From assembly GCA_036346375.1 (NCBI GenBank), contig CM070501.1:53361326-53425325 (forward strand): a stretch of 64,000 bases of DNA, read 5' to 3'. Shown one piece after another: positions 56,940 to 64,000 of this stretch. Source of the stretch: Guadua angustifolia (taxonomy: Eukaryota > Streptophyta > Magnoliopsida > Poales > Poaceae). The notes beneath the pieces are model-generated. The model ran no database searches, was not told the origin of the DNA, and was given only the letters and a program-made list of their open reading frames with translations. The stretch's first letter is position 1. Every line of letters begins with the position of its first letter. Position numbers and translations under genes: made by a program.

Positions 56940-58360
56940 ACCATTTGGCATGTGTTGCAAATGTGTTAAGCCTATGCTTGGTTGTTTTGCATTATGCTTT
57001 GATTTGCATGTGTTGCAAATAGGATAAGCTAATCGTTGGCTTTAGTGGAGTTCACTTTTGCATGTGTTGCATTAGTTGAAGCTTCACGTTTTGGTTCAAA
57101 CAAATCTTTCTTAAACCGTGTGGTGGCTTGGAGCTAAGTTTTGCATGTGTTGCAAAAGGAGAGAGCTCAAGCATGATTTTATGTTGTGTGTTTGTATGGA
57201 GCTAGAGGCTTACATGTGTTGCGAGTAAAGAGCTCATACGTATGATTTTGGTTTTAGTCGAAGTTTGATTTGTGGTTGCATTGGACTGGAGAATTGCATG
57301 TGTTGCAATTAGAGAGTTCATGCATCTTGATTTGATGTTGCTTGGAGCTAGACTTTTGCATGTGTTGCAAAGAGTAGTGCTCAAGCATGAAATGTGTTTA
57401 TTGCGTTATTTGCAAAGTTGTGCAAGCGAATAAACCGAGGTTTATGAGTCCGAATTCGAGAGCATGTGAGTGGGGCTTGCAACGGGTGTTGGCAAGTTGA
57501 CCGGTCTTGTGTTGACCTTCACATGGCTAGGGAATTAATCTCATAAACTTCGAGTTTGATTTGCTTAATACGTTTTGCAAATAGATTTGGAGTTGGTTGC
57601 AAAATGTGTTTTGCAATTTGGTTTAAATTCTTTGAGCATGAGCTAAGTTGGTGCAAATGTGTTTTGCATAAGTATATGATCATGTGTTGATCATCTAATG
57701 GCTCAAAGAATGGCATTTCGTTTTTGGAGAAATGATTTTAGTGTGAAAATCTTGTCTTCTCTGTGGTAGGTGCCACCGGTGGTGGTAGTCCCGGTGCTGG
57801 GTGGGTGGTAGCACCGCCTCCGCCGTGTGAAATTTCCAGAGGGGATGTTCTTGTGCCTCGAATTCGGTGCTACTGGCCATGGTGGTCGATGTACACGGAG
57901 GAGCGGTTGCACCCACGAACCCCTGTGTGATTTTTCAGAGGGGTGTGTTTTGTGGTTTGTTGAGGTCGGTGTGGTGGCTTATGGCCGTGCGCGGCAGTAG
58001 CACCGCTCCTAGTTGGTCGGTGCTACGGATTTTCTCGGTAACGGCTAGTTTTGTAGCCGTTGGCCCGTAGGCCGTGCTACCGGTTATAGTAGGGCGGTAT
58101 GCACGGGTTTCTCAGGTTTGTCCATTTCGACCCCCAACGGCTAGTTTTGGCTTGGAGGCTATAAAAGGAGGCCTTGGGGTGTTAAAGCAATGCTGTGGAG
58201 TTATTGTGAGTGTGTGGGAGTTGTGTGCATGTGTTGCCCTCTTCCATTTGATTCTTGAGCTAAGAGTGAGCCCTAATTGCATGTGTTGCAATTAGGAAGT
58301 GGTTTGAGAGGCTCTTGTGCATGTGTTGCACTTGAGTGAGGTCCTTGTGCATGTGTTGCA
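56940..58360 (+). repeat. dispersed gcatgtgttgca motif array in the 3.3 kb LTR
   Basis: The 12-mer gcatgtgttgca or a one-base variant occurs about ten times: near 56949, 57007, 57059, 57142, 57211, 57296, 57358, 58279, 58318 and 58348. Spacing is irregular, about 30-85 bp within the two clusters. The motif carries tgcatg, the complement of the RY element, and starts and ends in tgca. Confidence 0.8.
58160..58168 (+). promoter_or_regulatory. TATA box of the 3.3 kb LTR
   Basis: ggcTATAAAAGGagg lies between the two clusters of the gcatgtgttgca motif. Transcription would start near 58190, leaving about 780 bp of R-U5. Confidence 0.55.
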
Positions 58361-58971
58361 CTTGGTGATCACCGAGAGCGCATTCGTTGTGCCCGGTGAG
58401 GTTCAAGCGAAGGAGCGGCTTATTGCTCTTGGAGGTTGCCGACTCCTAGACGGCGTAGGCGTCGTGCGCGGGAGCTCTCAAGGGTGTGAGAAGCCCCGGC
58501 AAGTTTGTGAAGGTTCGGGTTGAGCCTACGGCAGAAGCGTGAAAACCACGACTAGTGGAAAGAGGCGGTGCTCGAGCGTGAGCCTGGTCCAAGTGTGGGC
58601 TTGCCTCAACGTGGACTAGGGAGACCGCAAGTCTCCGAACACCACGGAAAAACATCGGTTGTCTCTTGTCTCTTTACATTCAAGTATTTACTTTTTGCAT
58701 ATTTATCAATTGCTTGAATGTATTAGAATTGCTTAGTATTAATTAGTTGTTCAATATAGCAATTCTTGTGTAGAGACATAATTTAGTTAAGTGCACTAGT
58801 GAGCCTAGTTGATTTAGGCTTTAATTGTCAAAACCTATTTATCGCTTCCGCATATATATTTGATTAGGTTTTGACATAAGGGTTGATTAGAGCGAATTGT
58901 TTAGTGAGCGATCGAATTTTGTAAAACGCCTATTCACCCCCCTCTAGGCGCATCCTCGACCCTACAATCAT

Positions 58972-59320
58972 AAGACTAAGAGCAAATTATCCTGAACATA
59001 AGATAAAATCCATTAGAATAGATAATGCCACTGAATTTACTTCAAGGGTTTTCAATGATTACTGTATATCATTGGGAATTAATTTAGAACATTCAGTATC
59101 TTATGTACACACTCATAATAGTCTAGCTGAATCTCTTATCAAAAGAGTTAAATTAATTGCGAGACCACTCCTACAGAATTGCAATTTACCAATATCATGT
59201 TGGGGATATGCGGTATTACACGCCACAAATTTGCTCCAAATTCGACCAACTGCGTATCATACAGCTTCCCCATTACAGTTAATATGTGGAAATAAACCAA
59301 ATATTTCCCATCTGTGAAAA
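58972..59320 (+). pseudogene. copia integrase, part 2
   Basis: Continues part 1 directly after the insertion: RLRANYPEHKIKSIRIDNAT and EFTSRVFNDYC (second catalytic Asp in IRIDNA), then SVSYVHTHNSLAESLIKRVK with the third catalytic residue (Glu of AESLIK), and LLQNCNLPISCWGYAVLHAT. Further broken pieces reach about 59830. Confidence 0.88.
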
Positions 59321-60062
59321 TTCGGTTGCGCAATATATGTACTGATATCACCATCGCAACGTACATAAATGACCCCCCATAGAAAATTGGGATTTATGTG
59401 GGGTATATTTCTTCGTCAATAATGCAATACCTCGAGCCCCTAACAGGGGACCTATTTATAGCCCGGTACGCTGATTGCATTTTTTTATGAGGACAATTTT
59501 CCGGCATTAAGGGGAGATCAACACTATAATGAATGATGGGAAATAGATTGGAATGCCACAAGCATTCAGTCCTTAGATCCATATACTAAAGAATATGAAC
59601 TAGAAGTCCAGATAATCATAATTTGCAACACATTGCAAACAATCTACCAGATGTATTTACTGATCATAAAGGTGTCACTAAATCATATATTTATGCTGTC
59701 AATACACCAAAGCGAGTGGAGGTACCTCATAAAACTGCTCATCTCTCTCATGCAAATAAAAGGGGGAGAAAATCGGTTACAAGGGATACTGTTTCTCAAA
59801 AAAACAAAAGAAGTCATAATCTAAATCAATAAATAAAATTCAACCTCTTGTTGAAAGACACCAAATGGATGGACAACATCCAAGACCTAGCATAATAATG
59901 CACACAAATTTAAATGCTGGGACATTAGAAAATCCTAACTCCATTGTTATGGGAAACCTAGATGAGTTAGAAGGTATAAATGAAATTTCCACAAATTATA
60001 TTAATTCAGGAGAATCTTATAATAGAAAGACTACTATTGTCGACATATATTTCTTCTAAAAA

Positions 60063-61669
60063 ATTGCTAATGTCCTTCAAATAGATCCTGAAACAAAGTT
60101 CATAGCAGAGTGCCAAAAGCACTCAAATTGGATTAAATGGAAGGAAACAATTGAGGCAGAATTACGCTCACTTAACAAAAGAGAGGTATTTTCATTGGTA
60201 ATACCTACTCCTCATAATGTCTCCCCTGTGGGAGCTAAATGGGTTTTCATTTGAAAAAGGAATGAAAATAATGACGTGTTGAGATAGAAAGCAAGGCTAG
60301 TAGCAAAAGGGTTCACATAGAGACCTGGCATCGACTATGATGAAACATATTATCTCGTTATGAGTAGAATTATATTCCGATATTTAATATCATTGGCAGT
60401 TCAAATGAATTTATCCATGCAGTTAATGGACATAGTGATTGCATATTTATATGGGTCACTCAATTCAGATATCTATATGAAAGTCCCTGAAGAACTTAAG
60501 ATTCTGAACCCGAATGCAATTCACAACTTGTATTGTGTAAAATTAAAAAAATCACTCTATGACTTAAAACAGTCAGATAAAATGTGGTATAGCCGGCTAA
60601 GTAAGTTCCTTCTACAGAAGGGTTACTCCAATAATAATGATTACTCATATGTATTCATAAAGAAATCCACAACTGGATTTTGTATCATCTCTGTATATGT
60701 TGATTATCTCAACATCATAGGAAATACATAAGATATAAATGAAGCAAGCAATCATCTTGAGATGAAAGATTTGGATAAAACTAAATTTTGCTTAGGTCTA
60801 TAAATTGAGCACTTTGGTTCTAGAATATTGGTACACCAGTCTTCATATATCTAGAAAATTTCAGAAAAATTTAATATGGATAAATTATATCCATCAAAAA
60901 CACTTATGGTTGTTAGATCTTTAGATATGAATAAGGATCCATTCAGACCAAATGACGAAAATGAAGTGATATTGGGATCTGAAGTTCCATATCCCAGTGT
61001 CATTGGAGCCTTTATGTATCTTGCAAATTGTTTGAGACTTGACATTATATTTTCAGTCAATTTATTAGCAAGACATAGTACAGCGCCAAGAAAAAGGCAT
61101 ATGGCTGGTATAAAAAAATATCTCCAGATATCTACAAGGTACAAAAAAATCTTGGTTTATTCTATCAGAAAAAATCAAGATATGACATTGGTAGGATATA
61201 CTGATGCTAGCTACCTATCAGATCCCCATAATACTAGATCACATGCTAATTTTGTTTATTTATATGGTGGTACTACATTTACTTGGAAATCATCGAAACA
61301 AACTCTCGTTACTACTTTCATAAATCATTATGAAATAATTACATTATATGAAGTATCACGGGAATGTGTATAGCCGAGAATGATTATCCACATTAAAAAA
61401 TCATGTGATATTGGTTCATTAGAATCACATACTATTATCTATAAAGATAATACAACTTATATTACTCACATGAATACATGTTATATAAAGAGCAATATCA
61501 CTAAACACATTGCTTCTAAATTATTTTTCCACATAAATTACATAAAAGTGGAGAAATAAATATATTGCAAACAAAATCATATGAAAATCTTGCAGATTTA
61601 TTCACAAAATCTTTACCAACATTTATGTTCCAAAAATATGTTTATGGAATTTGTGTGAGACGACTTTGA
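60063..61669 (+). pseudogene. copia reverse transcriptase and RNase H
   Basis: Reverse transcriptase: HSNWIKWKETIEAELRSLNK, VGAKWVFI, KARLVAKGFT.RPGIDYDET, MQLMDIVIAYLYGSLNSDIY, YCVKLKKSLYDLKQSDKMWY, and the active site as YVDY in VYVDYLNIIGN instead of YVDD (about 60700). RNase H: PYPSVIGAFMYLANCLRLDI, LVGYTDASYLSDPHNTRSHA, TTFTWKSSKQTLVTTF and a C-terminal LADLFTKSLPTFMFQKYVYG ending at 61669. In-frame stops and the mutated catalytic Asp show that it is dead. Confidence 0.88.
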
Positions 61670-61975
61670 GATTAGCAAGGTTCAAGGGGAGTAAACTCCT
61701 AACTATAACATGTTAATAATCACCAAATTATATTGCACTCTTTTCCTTTATGAGTTTTTCAATATGGTTTTCTCATATAAGAATTTTAATGAGGCAATAT
61801 AAATACAAGTATACATATATATGCCATGTTATTTTTCTCCTCATATTTTTCTCTTTGGGTTTTATAGGAGTTTTTCAATAACATATTATTATCATGCGAT
61901 TATTTCTCATATTTTTCAGGGTTTTTAGAGGAACCTACAAGATATATACAAGTGAAGAAATCGATCAAGGGGGAG

Positions 61976-62170
61976 TGTTACGAAATTAATCATGTGATCA
62001 ATCCTGTATAACTATAATTAGCAGTTGTTAATTGCCAAAAGGTACCTATTCGGAGAAATGTCTGTTTCCAGACAGATGCCCCAATCTTATATATATTACG
62101 CTAATAAAAATAATGAATCATTAACCATCTCTCAATTATCTGCTTCTCTCGGTTCTCCACGTCATAACAC
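61976..62170 (+). repeat. copia 3' LTR
   Basis: 195 bp, the partner of 38615-38805. Preceded by the polypurine tract aagggggag at about 61967-61975. Confidence 0.85.
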
Positions 62171-63445
62171 TAACAAGCTGGCTCCTGCCGGTTTTGTAGG
62201 CCTGAGGCTGAGAACCCTGCGTTTTTACCTCCAATGCGACGTTAACCGCGGTGTGCGAGCGACGGCTGTTGCCCGGCCGGTCGGCCGGCCTTTTGGTGTG
62301 TTTGATTTGAGACGTCTTTTGCTTTGCTTTCTCCGGCAGGCATGGGAAGGTACGCCGTACGCTCGCACAGCGCAGGCACCGCATCCGCGTGCGCACCGCC
62401 GTACATTTGCGCACTGTTGATGCAGCTGCTCCGCCGGTACGGCGGTACCCCCGGCTGCTCCGAGCCCTCACGTCGCCTGTCATTCCAACCGTCTCTTCGC
62501 CACCGCAGCACCCCCACACCACACCCTGATCTAGCTACCTCGGCTTAATCAGCTACATGCACAAGGTCATGTTACACGCACAGATGCCAGAGAAAGAGAG
62601 AAAGTGAAGGTGGTGATGATGATCAAACGTGTAGGGACAAGAATTCCAGAACGCGGCCTCTGCCTAACAAGCTCGGGTGTGCGCATGTGATAGGGAATTG
62701 GTCTTTCTTTGCCTTTGCGTGTGTTTGGTTTTGGTTGGTGCATTTGCATACATGGAGAGGACCTTATTAACTCAGGCGCTGTTCGATTGGACGTGCCCCG
62801 CTACTGTAGTCTGACAGCGGGGTTGGTACTTGGAGTACTCGCTTGTCCACCTCCCAGCGTTGGCACTTGGTCCTACCTGGAACGGAGCAGTGGCTAAAAC
62901 GAAAGTTGCAATGCCGGTTTAATTCCTGTTGGTATTTGCTTTGATTGAACCAGTTTGAAAATTTGAAGTGATCCATTTTCAGTGCAAAAACTTCATTTTG
63001 ACCAACATAACCTCTGTACGTTTGAAATTTCGAAATGTCCTCTTTCGTGAACTCGAGGGGCATGGCGGTCGATATATGTCTTTATCGAGCAATGACATGA
63101 GTGATGTCCTTTCGAGAAGGCTAAGCTCGAGACTTCTTGCGAGAGTTCGGCAGCGGCATGAGTCCTATCGCCACGCTTCATCTACCTTTCAAGCAATTAG
63201 ATCATGATAGGTGAAACATGTCATTTGTCAAGCCTTCCACACTTTAGTATGGGCTAAAAATGAAATTTTCATCACATGAAGACTATTTTTACAAGAAAAA
63301 AAGGTTAACAATGGCATACAAATGCAACAAAATTCCAATTTCCTAGGAAATACATCGTTAATCTTCTAGAACTTCTACAGATTGCCGGATCTTCTGATAG
63401 CAGACAAGCCTTTTATCATGACTATAAGTTAAATCGATGAAACCC
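62171..63445. other. intergenic, no supported gene
   Basis: A GC-rich part (62190-62560) gives overlapping ORFs on both strands without recognisable motifs. The rest is AT-rich. It may include promoter or UTR sequence of a gene beyond the right edge, but nothing shows this directly. Confidence 0.35.
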
Positions 63446-63730
63446 CAACCCCCTCTCTCATGCTGAGTCCTGTATTTTCCGATTGGGCAGAATTAAAGGA
63501 AATCTTTATTTATCTAACATACACACATATATATATACACACACCCCCTCTCTCATGCTGAGTCCTGTATTTTCCGATTGGGTAGAATTAAAGGAAATCT
63601 TTATTTATCTAACACACACACATATATATATATATACCCCCCCTCTCTCATGCTGAGTCCTGTATTTTCCGATTGGGCAGAATTAAAGGAAATCTTTATT
63701 TATCTAACACACACACACATATATATATGC
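63446..63730 (+). repeat. three-copy 95-bp tandem repeat with embedded TA/CA microsatellite
   Basis: The phrase ccctctctcatgctgagtcc starts at 63451, 63546 and 63641, an exact 95-bp period. Copies are near-identical except in the (ca)n(ta)n tail, whose composition varies between units. Recent local amplification. Confidence 0.9.
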
Positions 63731-64000
63731 AAATTTAGCTCCCCGCTCATATATTTGCAAAATTAGCCTCCCTTCCTCACGCAGAAGGCACGATAGGCGA
63801 GGAGTGTCTTTTGCCACACCCGGCTAGCGCGGGAGCAACCGGTTAACTGTGTGAGCACTACTACTATGCTCGGATAGCGTGAAAGCTCTCCTGCTCCGAT
63901 GGCCCACGCTGCTACCATGACACCGGTAAACTTTCGCGCTCGTCAGGCGCGACGGGAGCTTCCGCGCTTCTCAGGCACAATAGGGGATACGTGTCACCTG
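63731..64000. other. right edge, GC-rich repeat-like sequence
   Basis: Begins with ttgcaaaattagcctcc-type text resembling the foldback arms near 36770, followed by GC-rich blocks (gctagcgcgggagc, ctcaggcacaatagg). No gene. Confidence 0.35.

Larger units (their letters stand above)
43343..58966 (+). mobile_element. 3.3 kb solo-LTR-like element (itself split by the gypsy insertion)
   Basis: It starts TGTAAGTTC.. and ends ..CGACCCTACA, flanked by perfect atcat duplications (43338-43342; 58967-58971). The two parts, 43343-44004 and 56332-58966, total about 3.3 kb. No gag or pol domain is seen. A TATA box (tataaaagg, 58160) lies about 800 bp before the right end. The end carries the phrase tattcacccccctctaggcg, common at the 3' ends of large grass LTRs. 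So this is best read as one very long solo LTR in plus orientation. Family unknown. Confidence 0.75.
38615..62170 (+). mobile_element. Ty1/copia retrotransposon, old, interrupted by nested elements
   Basis: Direct repeats with TGTTAC.. and ..TAACA ends (38615-38805; 61976-62170) bound an element whose plus-strand pieces run in order gag, protease region, integrase, reverse transcriptase, RNase H, the copia order. A polypurine tract aagggggag precedes the right LTR. The LTRs differ by many substitutions and indels, so the copy is old. The flanking 5-mers gtaat and ctaac match at only 3 of 5 positions. Two insertions interrupt it: 39613-40708 and 43343-58966. Confidence 0.85.

Noticed and set aside
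56940..58360. CRISPR-like spaced repeats
   Set aside because: The repeated unit is only 12 bp with irregular spacing inside a plant LTR; no cas genes.
62025..62522. ORFs on both strands next to the copia 3' LTR
   Set aside because: They cross the LTR boundary and have no recognisable domain.

Overview
The window looks like a stretch of grass (Poaceae) nuclear genome: one intact spliced gene with GT-AG introns, one microRNA locus, several broken gene pieces, and a dense mix of grass-type transposable elements. The host-gene evidence is a V-ATPase subunit E gene (six exons, plus strand, 6289-9247) and a MIR159 hairpin (minus strand, about 26933-27140) with its own TATA box. I cannot name the species.

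Layout. 1-1031: 5' part of a decayed PIF/Harbinger transposase gene. 1493-2542: a Helitron carrying a broken CCCH zinc-finger gene fragment. 2545-2860: degenerate tandem repeat. 3123-3389: Stowaway MITE. 3467-4020: frameshifted small membrane-protein gene (minus strand). 4579-4872: hAT-type MITE. 6289-9247: V-ATPase E. About 10380-13700: deleted hAT transposon with a BED zinc finger. 14990-17720: exons of a conserved plant gene that I cannot name, broken by a hAT MITE and a tRNA-type SINE. 17787-18823: solo LTR. 19250-19880: tandem repeat of about 171 bp period. 20090-22010: truncated gypsy element (LTR end, PBS, gag, protease). 22570-25740: hAT remnants with a nested MITE. 26540-27350: MIR159. 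30086-30563: foldback MITE. 31070-31760: unnamed minus-strand gene fragment split by a Tourist-like MITE. 34019-35800: 5'-truncated L1 LINE with exact target duplication. 37800-38240: repeat cluster.

38615-62170 is a nest of retrotransposons. An old Ty1/copia element (plus strand) was hit by a 1.1 kb solo LTR (39613-40708, TSD tacat). It was also hit, in its integrase domain, by a 3.3 kb solo-LTR-like element (43343-58966, TSD atcat). That element was in turn hit by a 12.3 kb Ty3/gypsy element on the minus strand (44005-56326, TSD tactc). The gypsy element has an extra antisense ORF between integrase and the 3' LTR, the organisation known for the Tat lineage. 62171 to the end holds no gene I can support, only a 3 x 95-bp tandem repeat.

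Only V-ATPase E and MIR159 look functional. The rest is mobile DNA or decayed gene fragments. I saw no bacterial-type system, CRISPR array or gene cluster.
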